A stretch of DNA of 53,517 nt from SAR324 cluster bacterium (GCA_022574555.1 JACZRV010000012.1:1-53517); one strand, 5' to 3'. Shown: positions 35,444 through 44,914, counted from the stretch's first letter. Notes: a model not told the origin generated them from the letters alone. Program-made: numbers and translations.

Positions 35444-37429
35444 ATGATCAGCCTTTCCGGCGTCACCATGCAGTTCGGTACCCAGTTGCTTTTCGAGAAC
35501 GTCGATTGGCGCCTGGCCCCGGACACCCATTATGGGCTGGTCGGTGCAAACGGCTCGGGCAAATCCACCCTGATTGGATTGCTCTCGGGGGAACTTAAGC
35601 CCGAGGGGGGCCGCATCTCCCGCTCCAACGGCCTGCGGTTAGGGCTGTTGCCCCAGGATCACTCCCATTTCGACGATCAGCCCCTGCTCGATGTGGTCTT
35701 ACAGGCCAAACCCGCGCTGTGGAAAGCGCTACAGGAAAAATCGCGGCTGATGGCGCCCGGGGATGGGACGTCCCAGACCCAACCCCCTGATGGATTTCGG
35801 CCGGACCCGGAATCCGCCGAAACGGGTCTTCGGCTGGCAGAACTGGAGAGCGTCATCGCCGACGCCGACGGCTACGCCGCCGAAGCGCAAGCGGGCGCTC
35901 TCCTGGAAGGATTGGGCATTCCCAGCATTCGGCATCGACGCAACATGCGCGAGCTTTCCGGCGGCTACCGCATGCGCGTGCTGCTTGCCCAGACGCTTTT
36001 CCAAGAGGCGGAGCTGCTCCTGCTGGACGAGCCCACCAATCATTTGGACATCGTTTCCATCCGCTGGCTGGAGGGATACCTGCGCAGCTATCCAGGATCG
36101 ATCGTGCTGGTCTCCCACGACCGCCATTTTCTCGACGCCGTGTGCCGGTGGATCGCCGATCTCGACTATCAGGAACTGACCCTCTACAAAGGGAACTACG
36201 AAGACTTTTCCAACGCCAAGGTGCTGGCCGGCCAACAAAGGGCCGCCGATACCGAACGCTTGCAGAAAAAGATTGCGGAGACGCAGCAATTCATCGATCG
36301 ATTCCGGGCCAAAGCCACCAAGGCGCGGCAGGCCAATTCACGGGCCAAGCAGGTGGAGCGGCTGGCGAAGCAGATTCCCCGCGTCAAGATCGGCTCCAGG
36401 CGCCGTCCGGGTTTTCGCTTCGAGCCGATGCGCGCCTCGGGCCAGGAAGTGCTCGAACTGCGCGGGGTTTGCAAGAGCTTCCACGACCAGCCGGTGCTCA
36501 ACGATCTGAGCTTTCAGATGCGGCGCGGGGAAAAGCTGGCCGTGGTCGGCCCCAACGGGATCGGTAAATCGACCCTCCTGAAAATCATCGCCGGGCATCT
36601 GAAGCACGACGCGGGCCAAGTGGAGCCCGGCTACAATGTGCGGCTGGGGTACTTCGGCCAGGAACACGAAAGCCTGCTGGAAGGAAACTACAGCCTGATC
36701 AGCTGGCTGCAACATGCCGCGCCCGGCACCGATCAGCCCACCATACGCAGCACCCTGGGGCGGACGCTCTTCTCCGGCGATGACGCTGAAAAAAAAACCG
36801 CCGTGCTCAGTGGCGGCGAATCGGCCCGGCTGCAACTCGCCGGCTTGATGCTCCGGCGGGACAATCTGCTCGTGTTGGACGAACCCACCAACCACCTCGA
36901 TCTGGAAGGGCGGGAGGCTCTGCTGGAATCCCTGCAGGCTTTCTCAGGCACGCTTATATTCGTCAGCCACGACCGCCACTTCGTCTCCTCCCTCGCCGGG
37001 CGTGTCCTGGCGCTGATGCCTGAGGGATGCGAGGATTTCCACGGCACCTACGAGGAATACCTGGAGCAGGAGGGCGACGATTACCTGGCCGGCGCCCGGC
37101 CCACACGTCTGCCGGAAACCGTCCCCGCCAAGACCGGCGAGGGTTCCGGCTATCAAACGCGCAAGGCGGCCAAACGGGATGCCGCACGCCTGGTAAAGCG
37201 CGTAAGCAATCTGGAGACGGAGATCCATATCTTGGAGCGGAAACTGGCCGATATGGAGACCCTGTTTGCCCGGCCGGACTACTACGAGCAGACCTCCTGG
37301 GAAGTCATGGCCGAAGCCGAGCGGGAACGGGATGCCTGCCGGGCCGAACTGGCGGCCAAGATGACCGACTGGGAAGGGACCAGCGAGGCATTGGCGAGCC
37401 TGGGCCACTCGAACGCCGCCAGCCGGTAA
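35444..37429 (+). CDS. ABC-F family ATPase (Uup/YheS-like)
   Basis: ABC-F proteins have no membrane domain and act on the ribosome, either easing translation stalls or protecting it. The 661-residue protein has two nucleotide-binding domains with Walker A GANGSGKST and GPNGIGKST, signatures LSGGYRMRV and LSGGESARL, and Walker B LLLLDEPTNHLD and LLVLDEPTNHLD. Between them is the interdomain linker rich in Lys/Arg (RFRAKATKARQANSRAKQ), the P-site tRNA-interacting type. A C-terminal coiled coil follows from about residue 580. This layout matches YheS/Uup. It begins 49 bp after the SDR gene; its start has no strong Shine-Dalgarno, so the exact N-terminus may shift slightly. Confidence 0.93.
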   Translation: MISLSGVTMQFGTQLLFENVDWRLAPDTHYGLVGANGSGKSTLIGLLSGELKPEGGRISRSNGLRLGLLPQDHSHFDDQPLLDVVLQAKPALWKALQEKSRLMAPGDGTSQTQPPDGFRPDPESAETGLRLAELESVIADADGYAAEAQAGALLEGLGIPSIRHRRNMRELSGGYRMRVLLAQTLFQEAELLLLDEPTNHLDIVSIRWLEGYLRSYPGSIVLVSHDRHFLDAVCRWIADLDYQELTLYKGNYEDFSNAKVLAGQQRAADTERLQKKIAETQQFIDRFRAKATKARQANSRAKQVERLAKQIPRVKIGSRRRPGFRFEPMRASGQEVLELRGVCKSFHDQPVLNDLSFQMRRGEKLAVVGPNGIGKSTLLKIIAGHLKHDAGQVEPGYNVRLGYFGQEHESLLEGNYSLISWLQHAAPGTDQPTIRSTLGRTLFSGDDAEKKTAVLSGGESARLQLAGLMLRRDNLLVLDEPTNHLDLEGREALLESLQAFSGTLIFVSHDRHFVSSLAGRVLALMPEGCEDFHGTYEEYLEQEGDDYLAGARPTRLPETVPAKTGEGSGYQTRKAAKRDAARLVKRVSNLETEIHILERKLADMETLFARPDYYEQTSWEVMAEAERERDACRAELAAKMTDWEGTSEALASLGHSNAASR

Positions 37430-37538
37430 CGCCCTTGCACCTCAGCGAAGCGATCGATTGCACCGGCTTCCAGCACGGGCGGCGCGTGTGATAAGATTAT
37501 TTACTTTGTTTTGACTGGACCGGTCGAGGGGAACCTCC

Positions 37539-38022
37539 ATGGATTCTTCGCAGGTTGAACGCAAGCTCACCGCGATCCTCAGCGCCGATGTGGCCGGTTA
37601 CAGCCGCCTCATGGGCGACGATCACGAGGCTACCCTTGCGACGCTCACCGAGTACCGGCAACTCTTCTCTTCCATCATTGAAACCCATCATGGCCGGGTG
37701 GTGAATGCCCCGGGCGACGCCATCCTGGCTGAGTTCGCCAGCGTCGTCGATGGGGTGGGCTGTGCGGCGGAAATCCAGCGGGAGCTCGCCGAACGTAACG
37801 CCCGTCTGCCTGAGCACCGTAAGATGGTGTTTCGCATCGGCATCAACCTGGGCGATGTGTTGGTGCAGGAGGGGGGCCTATACGGTGACGGTGTGAACAT
37901 CGCCGCGCGGGATCTGCATATCCGGCACCGCCTTCGACCAGGTGGAAACCCGTTTGCCCCTGGAGTACGAGTACCAGGGCAAGCGAAATTACAAAATATC
38001 AACCGCCTCAATGACCGGATAA
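37539..38022 (+). pseudogene. Class III adenylate/guanylate cyclase remnant, frameshifted and truncated
   Basis: The first 125 codons are a normal class III cyclase catalytic core: LTAILSADVAGYSRLMGDD, HHGRVVNAPGDAILAEF, FRIGINLGDVLVQEG and LYGDGVNIAAR. Then the frame breaks: the expected residues of the family (LEALAEPGG) are missing, and the following ICISGTAFDQVETRLPL continues in a different frame, consistent with a roughly 25-28-bp deletion at a GG repeat. About 60 bp later a compensating shift returns to the first frame (GQAKLQNINR). The C-terminal part usually seen after this domain, often with TPRs, is absent and the HNH gene starts 8 bp on. Not functional as encoded. Confidence 0.8.
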
Positions 38023-38029
38023 ACCGAAA

Positions 38030-38638
38030 ATGGCACGCGCGCATTTGCCGAATCATTCCACAATCCTCGAGTATTGGTCGGATAATGAAGCAAAACTCAT
38101 AAATGACGTTGGTTTTTTTCTCGACATTGGAGAACCAGCATGCTGGGCGTGCGGTTACAACTGGTGGGGCCGATATAATGTAACGCAGGATGTACATCTA
38201 TTTTCCGATAGCGTAAAAGCATGGCAAAAAGCACCACTTGAACGATGCCACATTGTTCCCTCAGCGCTAGGCGGTACGAATTTACCTGAAAATATTATAT
38301 TTATGTGCTCTGAATGCCACGAATTTGCACCAAATACAATATATAAAGATATGTTTTTGTCTTGGTCTAAACGCCAGAATTGGGCACAGCGGCGTATTCT
38401 TCGAATCAAAGAGGAGTTGCAAGCGTTTGGTATTGATATGACCGACGAGTTAATGGATCTTCTAGGCAAAGACTTCATTGATAACGATAAGTCTTTTCTT
38501 AAATGGACGGATGACAAAATATCACTCCATTGGTCTAGGCTTGGCCATCCTCTGACGGCAGCGACCATTGCTATTGCACTGATAAAATATTTGGAAAACA
38601 GTGGGCATGATGTGTCGCCTCATGAGAAAGGGATTTGA
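38030..38638 (+). CDS. HNH endonuclease-like protein
   Basis: A 202-residue protein with an HNH-type zinc-stabilised nuclease region. CWACG (residues about 39-43), LERCHIVPSALGG with the HI-P core and CSECHEFAP give the Cys pairs and the histidine of the beta-beta-alpha-metal fold; NLPENIIFMC supplies the Asn. The rest is a helical domain with no family I recognise. The gene is distinctly more AT-rich than its surroundings and directly follows a broken cyclase gene, so it looks acquired, possibly with a mobile or defence-island element. A homing-type or restriction-like nuclease is possible. No partner methylase or integrase is adjacent. Confidence 0.75.
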   Translation: MARAHLPNHSTILEYWSDNEAKLINDVGFFLDIGEPACWACGYNWWGRYNVTQDVHLFSDSVKAWQKAPLERCHIVPSALGGTNLPENIIFMCSECHEFAPNTIYKDMFLSWSKRQNWAQRRILRIKEELQAFGIDMTDELMDLLGKDFIDNDKSFLKWTDDKISLHWSRLGHPLTAATIAIALIKYLENSGHDVSPHEKGI

Positions 38639-38841
38639 AAAGGGATCAACGATTTACCGAAGGAGCCGCTTAAACGCAACCCCGAAGTCCTGCAACACGT
38701 GGCGTACATTAGCTTTTTAGTCAACTTCAGGGCCATGGAAAAAGACGAGGACTGGTAGCCGCCAGCGATCCGTTCCAGGACCCTGAGGACGCCGCACGCA
38801 TCCACGAATTGCTGGAGCGTGCCGAGCTGAAATAACCCGCC
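38639..38841. other. Gap with possible cyclase C-terminal remnant
   Basis: After the HNH stop, the stretch 38760-38835 reads in one frame as a short acidic peptide ending QDPEDAARIHELLERAELK and a stop. Such an ending resembles the C-termini of TPR-containing class III cyclases, which makes it a possible far end of the broken cyclase gene that the HNH gene replaced. The match is short. Confidence 0.3.
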
Positions 38842-40482
38842 CTAGTGCGCCACCGTCCTCAATATCCGCCCCGGGTAGGGATCGGGCACCTTGATCTCGG
38901 CCTCTTGCAGCACGGGCACGCCGTGGATCCAGACGTGGCCGATCCCCTGCGGGGGGATGTACGGATCGTCGTAGTCGTTCATCTCCCGCACGGTTTCGGG
39001 GTCGAAGAGCACGAGGGAAGCGTCGGCCCCCGGCCGCAGCAGCGGGCTTTCCAGGTGGAAGAAGGCGCAGGGCATGACCGTCATGCGGTGGACGATCTCC
39101 TTCAGTTCCACCCCCAGCTCGCGGGCGTAGCGCAGGGCCTTGGGGAAGGAGCCGATGGAGCGGGGGTGGGGCTTCTGGCCGGGGCCGGGCATGAGGCCGT
39201 CGGTGCAGATGGCCATGGTCTTGCGCTTGAACAGGCGCTGCACGGTGGGCTCGTCGCCGTGGTGGGAAATGATGGTCACCAGCAGGTCGTTGTCGACGAA
39301 GAAATCCATCACTGCGTTGTGGGCCTCGAAGGAATCCAGATCGGGAAAGCCCCGCGCGCGGGCCACGTCTCCCAGCCGCTTGCCGAGGAATTCGTCGCCG
39401 ACGCCCTCCTTGATCCCGGCGATCTGGACGCCTTGCAGACCGCCGCAGAAATCGACGAAGTTCTCCCAGGTGGCCGAGCCGCTGCGTATCCATTCGTAGA
39501 TGGCGCGGCGCGAGGTGGGGGACTTGAGGTGGCTCAGGAACTCGTCCCGGCTGCCGGAGCGGAACTCGGGGGGAAAGATCGCGTCGCCGGTGGTGCTGCC
39601 GGCGGTGTAGATGTACATGTTCTCCATGGCCGGCACGTTGTCCGCTGCCTGATCGAACATCCCCTCCACCTGGCCGATCTTGTCGTAGTTGCGCGGCCCG
39701 CCGATCTTGGAATGCTCGTTGCCGTAGGCGCCGCCGCCATCGATGGCCGCACCGATGGCCTCCTTGAGAGCCTCAAGGATAGCGTCGCTCTCGTTGCGGA
39801 TGTGGGGAAAGAAGCCCCCCGGCTTGACCGAGTTGAAGGCGCGGATCAGCGCCGCCAGTTCCTTCTGGTCGGAGTAGACCGCCGGATTGTAGATCAGCCC
39901 GGTGGAAAAGCCGATGGCATGGGGCGCCTCCCGCCGCACCACCTCTTCCATCAGTTTCACCTCGCTGGCTACGGCGGGCCGCTTCACGTTGCCGATGGCC
40001 AGGCGCCGCACGGCGCTGTGTCCCAGATGCACCCCCATATCAGTGACCGAGCGTCCCCGGTGCCATGCGTAAAATTCGGGCAGGGTGGACCACGTCCACG
40101 GCTCCCCGATCTCGCCATCCAAGGGCTTGAGCAGCAAGGCGTAATCTTCGCGCTGATCCTCCGCCACGGGAGCGGGCGAAAGGCCGTCGGTGCCGCAGAT
40201 GCGCTTGGTCACCCCGGCCAGGATGGCGTTTTCGCAGGCCACGGGGATGCCGCGCTTGCCGATCCGCGTTCCGCCCAGGGCGCCGTGGTTGTGGCAGTCG
40301 ATGAATCCCGGCGCCAGCACCCGCCCGGCGGCGTCGATGACCCGGTCGGCGCCGCTCGATTCTATTTCGGGCACCGTACCCAGGTGGGTGATCCGTTCAC
40401 CGTCGATTAAAGCATCGCCGGGAAAAGGGTCCGTCGTGCCGTCACCGGTGACGATCAAGGCATTGCGGATCAATTGGCGCAT
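38842..40482 (-). CDS. N-acyl-D-amino-acid deacylase-like amidohydrolase
   Basis: A 546-residue metal-dependent amidohydrolase of the D-aminoacylase group. The opening MRQLIRNALIVTGDGTTDP, APGFIDCHNHG with the metal-binding His pair, the catalytic core region GFSTGLIYNPAVYSD, the TIISHHGDEP His pair and TDGLMPGPGQKPHPRS with the conserved Asp all fit enzymes that hydrolyse N-acyl-D-amino acids to D-amino acids. The C-terminal LRPGADASLVLFDP is the usual return to the beta-sandwich. GGAG sits 9 bases upstream of the ATG at 40482. It stands alone, transcribed towards the HNH gene. Exact substrate (N-acyl-D-Glu, D-Asp or others) is not readable. Confidence 0.85.
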   Translation of the reverse strand: MRQLIRNALIVTGDGTTDPFPGDALIDGERITHLGTVPEIESSGADRVIDAAGRVLAPGFIDCHNHGALGGTRIGKRGIPVACENAILAGVTKRICGTDGLSPAPVAEDQREDYALLLKPLDGEIGEPWTWSTLPEFYAWHRGRSVTDMGVHLGHSAVRRLAIGNVKRPAVASEVKLMEEVVRREAPHAIGFSTGLIYNPAVYSDQKELAALIRAFNSVKPGGFFPHIRNESDAILEALKEAIGAAIDGGGAYGNEHSKIGGPRNYDKIGQVEGMFDQAADNVPAMENMYIYTAGSTTGDAIFPPEFRSGSRDEFLSHLKSPTSRRAIYEWIRSGSATWENFVDFCGGLQGVQIAGIKEGVGDEFLGKRLGDVARARGFPDLDSFEAHNAVMDFFVDNDLLVTIISHHGDEPTVQRLFKRKTMAICTDGLMPGPGQKPHPRSIGSFPKALRYARELGVELKEIVHRMTVMPCAFFHLESPLLRPGADASLVLFDPETVREMNDYDDPYIPPQGIGHVWIHGVPVLQEAEIKVPDPYPGRILRTVAH

Positions 40483-40756
40483 CGTTTGGTCTCCTGGGAA
40501 TGGGAAGCCTGAATTGACAGCAAGGTTCCTGTGTGCCTAGTTACGGCTCTTGGCGGCGTTTTTGCAATATATTTTGTGAAATTGATAGCTCGGGAATCGC
40601 ATGTAGCAAGAATGAAAAAATATCTCTAGACTTGAGGTAACATATCAAGTGACCGGATTGCCCGTCTTGGCCAGGAGTGGTCGGAGATATGTCATAGTCA
40701 AATACGCCGGAATACCCTAAACAAATCATCGCCTGCCTCTCTTTGGGAGAATTGCC

Positions 40757-41536
40757 ATGCCACCCGTGGCACAGACGAAGACAAATGAACTCGTTTCGCA
40801 GCTCAATCAGATGGCGAAGCAGCCGGATATTGACCAGTTGCAACTTCACCGCGTAAAGGCCGAAGCGAAAACCTTGCTCCAGGCTGACGCAGCCGAGGCA
40901 CACATGGTACTTGGAATGGCCGCATCACTTGAACTGGATTACGAAGCGATTCAAAGCCATTTCGATGCTGCTACCAAGCTCAGACCCGGTGATACCTACC
41001 TTCTCGCCAACCTTTGCATGACACTGTCACGTACCGGGTTTATTGATCGGGCGCGGGACACCATCAGCGAAGCTTATCGACTCAAACCGTCGGACCCTGA
41101 ATTGTTGGCGCTCCTGATCAAACGAACTCTGATTTCAGGTAATTTTCATGATGCGTTTGAATTGATTCCAAAGTGGAATGCACTCTGCCCTGATCGAGAA
41201 TACGAATCAATCATCTCGATAAAAAAATTGATTTCATTTATCGACCAGTTTGAGATTTCCGATTCAATAGTTAACTGGATACAAAGAGAAACCAGTAAAC
41301 TGGCGAGAGATGGGCGTGAATATAGAATCAACAAACTCAGTTATACCATCATGCACGACGAGGAGTCGGAGTGGCTGGCGTGTGAATGTGAACTGGCCGC
41401 GCCGGTTGACTATATCGTGGGGATCAACAAGAAACTCGCGGGCGTTCTTGCGGGTCCCGATTTACCCGATCACATCGCTCCGATGCTGGCATCGCTTTAT
41501 GTCCCGTGGGAGCCGGATGTCGACAACGCCGCATGA
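40757..41536 (+). CDS. TPR-like protein, possible partner of HEPN gene
   Basis: A 259-residue protein. The N-terminal half has TPR-like helices (AAEAHMVLGMAASLELDYEA, TYLLANLCMTLSRTGFIDRA, LLALLIKRTLISGNFHDAF). The C-terminal 60 residues form a short alpha/beta-type unit (LACECELAAPVDYIVGINKK) that is found, as far as I remember, in proteins encoded next to HEPN-domain genes. The start has GGGAG 7 bases upstream. The stop overlaps the ATG (41517) of the HEPN gene, the kind of coupling seen in two-gene toxin-antitoxin systems. Function is an inference from that context; the sequence itself shows only the repeats. Confidence 0.6.
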   Translation: MPPVAQTKTNELVSQLNQMAKQPDIDQLQLHRVKAEAKTLLQADAAEAHMVLGMAASLELDYEAIQSHFDAATKLRPGDTYLLANLCMTLSRTGFIDRARDTISEAYRLKPSDPELLALLIKRTLISGNFHDAFELIPKWNALCPDREYESIISIKKLISFIDQFEISDSIVNWIQRETSKLARDGREYRINKLSYTIMHDEESEWLACECELAAPVDYIVGINKKLAGVLAGPDLPDHIAPMLASLYVPWEPDVDNAA

Positions 41537-41911
41537 CCTTCTAAAATTCGCTCAGGTTCAGGCCGCTGCGGAAGAGGAATCAATCGCCGTGCCGCGGCCA
41601 GCAGGGCGTACTATGCCGCATATCATCAATGCCTATTGTTGAGCAAACAACTGCCGCTGGAGCCATCGGCGTCCTCGGGCGGTGGTTTCCATGAAAGGTT
41701 GGCGAATAAGCTGAGAAGTAATACTCACGCAGAACGAACCACCCAAAGGAGAGTACGGCAACTAGGAGAAAGCTTGAAGCAGGCAAAAGTTATCAGAACA
41801 AAAGCGGACTATCATATAGATCACGGGTTTACCAAAGCCTCCGCGGAACAATGTTATCTTCAGAGCACCGATATCGTTCGCGAGGCCGACGAGTTAACTC
41901 GAATGTTATAG
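41517..41911 (+). pseudogene. HEPN-domain protein, apparent single-base frameshift
   Basis: ATG 41517 starts HDLLKFAQVQAAAEEESIA; around 41588 the frame must shift for a coherent protein. The other frame then continues as RAAASRAYYAAYHQCLLLSKQLP, then GGGFHERLANKL, KVIRTKADYHIDHGFTKASAEQ, to a stop at 41911. SRAYYAAYHQ, with R-x6-H, is the hallmark of HEPN RNase-type proteins, and the RTKADYHI helix is typical too. A one-base loss restores a protein of about 130 residues. It could be a true mutation, a sequencing error or, less likely, programmed frameshifting. If intact it would be a candidate RNase toxin whose partner is the overlapping upstream TPR gene. Confidence 0.75.
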
Positions 41912-41934
41912 ACTAAGGGGATGTTTTTGTTCAC

Positions 41935-42327
41935 TTACCCCACCTGCCTGAGGGCATACAGCAGGGTCTTTTCCAGCCCGGCTTGCCGGTTGGCGTGTAT
42001 TTTCCGGTAGGCATCGCCCTCGAACATTTCGATAAACGTGCGCCGGTTGGGGTATTGCACCAAGGTTACGTGGTGCCAGTGGCCTTCTCCGACGAGGAGC
42101 AGCTCGGCACGCCCGGCGAAGAGTATTCGTCCGCCCAGATCATCGAGGATCTTCTTGAATTCCGTTGCGTATTGCGCGTAGGCCCTGGCCCCGCCGCCGG
42201 GGGAGAAGCGCAGCAGGTTGAGCATCACGACCGGTTCATTGTCCGGTAGCGCGGCAAGGGCTACGATGGCTTCCGGCATGGGCACGAGGTCCGCGGAACC
42301 GCCGGCAATCAGGTCGTCACGGTGCAT
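41935..42327 (-). CDS. DUF1330-like small protein
   Basis: A 130-residue cytoplasmic protein. The segments PVVMLNLLRFSPGGGARAYAQYATEF, the central GGRILFAGRAELLLVG strand, HHVTLVQYPNRRTFIEMF and YRKIHANRQAGLEKTLLYAL match the ferredoxin-like dimeric alpha/beta barrel fold of the DUF1330 family. No catalytic role is established for the family. It stands alone between the HEPN gene and a long gap; the ATG at 42327 is preceded by no strong ribosome-binding site. Confidence 0.7.
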   Translation of the reverse strand: MHRDDLIAGGSADLVPMPEAIVALAALPDNEPVVMLNLLRFSPGGGARAYAQYATEFKKILDDLGGRILFAGRAELLLVGEGHWHHVTLVQYPNRRTFIEMFEGDAYRKIHANRQAGLEKTLLYALRQVG

Positions 42328-42982
42328 GGATCGTCCGTCAAGAGATGTGGATCGGGTTATTGGGGGCGAGGGGCGCCCGACGGTGAACGACGGTATCCAC
42401 TCTTGATACCCGGGATGTGGCCGGAAAGCAAAACCGAAACCGGGTCCTCGCCGGCAATCCCGCCGCCCTCTATGGTTTCGAGTAGCCCCGATTTTTCACC
42501 AGTGGCATTGAGGCCCGCCATCGGATTCATTGCAGGCACATGATAAGGCTCCGCACAATTGCCGGAGCCCTGCCGACGAAACAAATGGTATAACCTGCTG
42601 TCCGTTTCACGTGCGGGAAGCATCGCGCAAATTCCGGCGCGATGAGATGCGAGATTCGCTGATTGGGCGACGAAATCGTCCAACTGGCATTCAGCCGGCG
42701 GCCCGTTTGCGACTTATTGTCCCGTTGCACATTGCTGCGGAATGTCGCGCCCATGAGGAGAAGCCACTGGTATGTAATATTCGCTTCAAATAAAACACGG
42801 CAGACGGTATCATTCATCAATCGATTTCTTGATTTACCGACGACCGCCGGGCCGGACGCTTAATAGAGTAAATCTTGCCACGATAATGCATCGTTCGGCC
42901 CGTGTACCAAAAGAGGGTGGGATTCTTGGAGTTGGGCTGCCGAATCGCTTCGGGCAAGGCTCTACTCCCCCAAGGAGGTCCC
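42328..42982. other. Intergenic region with hairpin, no supported gene
   Basis: About 655 bp between the divergent DUF1330-like and PilZ genes. Open frames on both strands here overlap each other and show no recognisable motifs. A perfect 7-bp inverted repeat GGCTCCG/CGGAGCC (42547-42569, loop CACAATTGC) lies inside but lacks a T-run on either side. The PilZ gene's strong AAGGAGG ribosome-binding site is at 42972-42978. Confidence 0.4.
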
Positions 42983-43420
42983 ATGACCGACGAAAAAGAA
43001 AGCAACTGGAAGCGGGAGTACGAGCAACGGCTTGAGGAATTGGAGAAAACGGCACGAATGCTCCGCACCGATGAACGGCGCACCTTTCCCCGCCATGATC
43101 TCCGCTTGGCGACAAATGCGCTCGTCACCGGCCCGCCGCAGACCTTCCGCATTTGCGACATCTCCGTGGGTGGCGTCTCCTTCCTGTCCACCGAGAGGTT
43201 CAAGGTGGGGACCAATCTCTGGGTGACGGCGGGTAACGTGGTTGCGGTGGAGATCAAGGTGGTGCGTATCGCACTCGAAGAAGGCGACAGCAACTTTATG
43301 GAGTACCATTACCGGGTGCACACCCGCTTCGTCCAGGAGATGGACGGCTACATGGCATTTGTCTTGTTTTGGGACCGAGACAAGGATGAGGGCGACCCCA
43401 TCGATTCGACGCAGGAATAG
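42983..43420 (+). CDS. PilZ-domain c-di-GMP-binding protein
   Basis: A 145-residue cytoplasmic protein. After a charged helical N-terminus (residues 1-27, KREYEQRLEELEKTARML) comes a PilZ domain with the two c-di-GMP contact motifs: R-x-x-x-R in RRTFPRHDLR and D-x-S-x-x-G in CDISVGGVSFLS, followed by the expected beta strands (TNLWVTAGNVVAVEIKVVR, YHYRVHTRFVQEM). PilZ proteins carry c-di-GMP signals to motility or polysaccharide machinery. ATG 42983 is set by an excellent AAGGAGG 4 bases upstream. It is stand-alone but lies in the same window as a polysaccharide locus, its plausible but unproven target. Confidence 0.9.
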   Translation: MTDEKESNWKREYEQRLEELEKTARMLRTDERRTFPRHDLRLATNALVTGPPQTFRICDISVGGVSFLSTERFKVGTNLWVTAGNVVAVEIKVVRIALEEGDSNFMEYHYRVHTRFVQEMDGYMAFVLFWDRDKDEGDPIDSTQE

Positions 43421-43653
43421 CCTCCCCCCATTGACGCCGGTGAAAGCACGACCCGGAGCCGCGTGCCATTCCCGCCGCAGTCACCATCGTGCCCGCATGG
43501 AATCCCCTCCACAGGCTACGATGGTCCGTTCCACTTATCGCCGAATTTGGCAACAAGTTCGATTTTCTCCGCCTCATCCGCCTCGTAAAGCCATTCACGC
43601 CGCTCCTGGGCCTGGGGAGGATGCACGGTCAACTTGTCGTGATGCAACCGGTT

Positions 43654-44877
43654 TCAGTTGCTATCCGGGGCGGAATATCGGGTATGGCCGAGTTCGATAT
43701 GGATAGCGATTTTTGCGATAAGCGTAAAGATCAGCATTCCGATGGCGAGAACGCCCAGGGAGACCAGAATTTCGATTGGGGACGGCAGGTATTCGAAAAT
43801 CTCGCCCAGGGGGGTAGGAATGAATCCTGGGATCAGCAGGCCCATGCTTTTTTCGATCCAGATTTCCATCACGGTGAGCACGCAGGCCAGGTTCAACCAA
43901 GCGCGGCGGCCGCGAAGCCGGGGATTGAAAAGAATGATCACGGCGATCACGCCGAAAGCCAGCGACGTCCAGGTCCAGGGTACCAACATGGTGCGGCCGT
44001 CTAATCCGAAGTATAGATATATTGCCGATGCGGAATGGTCCGTGGGGTGGTAAAAATGCGTGAAGAATTCCACCGCGATGAGGAAAAGGTTAATTAGTAC
44101 TGCCACCTTCAATACCCCCACCAGTATCCCTATTTCCGCGGATTTCTCTTTTCTCTCGGTAAAGCGATCCAACAGTCGCAGCACCAGGATGATGATCGCC
44201 GAACTGGCGGCGAAGGCTGCAACCACAAAGCGCGGCACCAATACTGCCGTGTTCCAAAGTGGCCGGGCCACGTGTCCCGAGAGTAGAAAGGCCTCTACCG
44301 TGAGCATGGAAATGGCGAATAGGATGGCCGCGTTTCCCAATACGAACAACGCCCCGCGCGTCGCGGGCTCCCGGTTGTTGTACTTCAGAAAAAGAATATA
44401 GATCGCGAGTCCCAACGTGAACGGTATGTAGGTGTTCAGCACGACTGCGTCCCAGGCAAGCATGGAGTACGGGAAGCTGAGTTCTCCGAGGAACGGCACG
44501 ATGTGCCAAAGTCGATCCGGCCGCCCCAGGTCGACCGTGATGAACAGACCACACATCACCGCCGCCGCGATTGCGATGCCAAGCCCCAAGGTGACGGATT
44601 GCGCGGCCTCCGGCTGACGGTAAAGAAACGCGGCGACCACCAGCACCAACGATGCCGCGGAGACGCCACCCATGAAAATGAAATTGGAGATGTACAGGCC
44701 CCAGTTGACTTGGTCACTCATATGGGTGACCGCCAGGCCTTCGATAAGTTGGTGGGTGTAGCCGCCTAAACCGGCTATTGCCATGAACAGCAGTCCGCCA
44801 TTCCATATCCAGTACGAGCGGCCGCCCCTGAACACAAGCTTGAGGCAGTCTCGACAGAACGAACCGAAGGATTTCAT
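43654..44877 (-). CDS. NrfD-type membrane quinone-interacting subunit
   Basis: A 407-residue integral membrane protein of the NrfD/PsrC family, with nine to ten hydrophobic segments. Typical segments are NWGLYISNFIFMGGVSAASL, ITVDLGRPDRLWHIVPF with its conserved Arg/Pro motif, and PYSMLAWDAVVLNTYIPFTL. In related complexes it sits in the inner membrane, binds quinol or quinone, and passes electrons to a periplasmic FeS protein. It begins 38 bp after the ferredoxin gene and ends the four-gene module. C-terminal residues ELGHTRYSAPDSN are in the last loop. No cytoplasmic or terminal catalytic subunit accompanies it here. Confidence 0.9.
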   Translation of the reverse strand: MKSFGSFCRDCLKLVFRGGRSYWIWNGGLLFMAIAGLGGYTHQLIEGLAVTHMSDQVNWGLYISNFIFMGGVSAASLVLVVAAFLYRQPEAAQSVTLGLGIAIAAAVMCGLFITVDLGRPDRLWHIVPFLGELSFPYSMLAWDAVVLNTYIPFTLGLAIYILFLKYNNREPATRGALFVLGNAAILFAISMLTVEAFLLSGHVARPLWNTAVLVPRFVVAAFAASSAIIILVLRLLDRFTERKEKSAEIGILVGVLKVAVLINLFLIAVEFFTHFYHPTDHSASAIYLYFGLDGRTMLVPWTWTSLAFGVIAVIILFNPRLRGRRAWLNLACVLTVMEIWIEKSMGLLIPGFIPTPLGEIFEYLPSPIEILVSLGVLAIGMLIFTLIAKIAIHIELGHTRYSAPDSN

Positions 44878-44914
44878 GGCAAGTTGTAATTTTCCGCGGC
44901 CGCTGCCGATGGCC

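Noticed and set aside
38845..40410. 521-codon plus-strand frame opposite the D-aminoacylase gene
   Set aside because: It is the antisense of a gene with complete amidohydrolase motifs; high GC makes long shadow frames likely.
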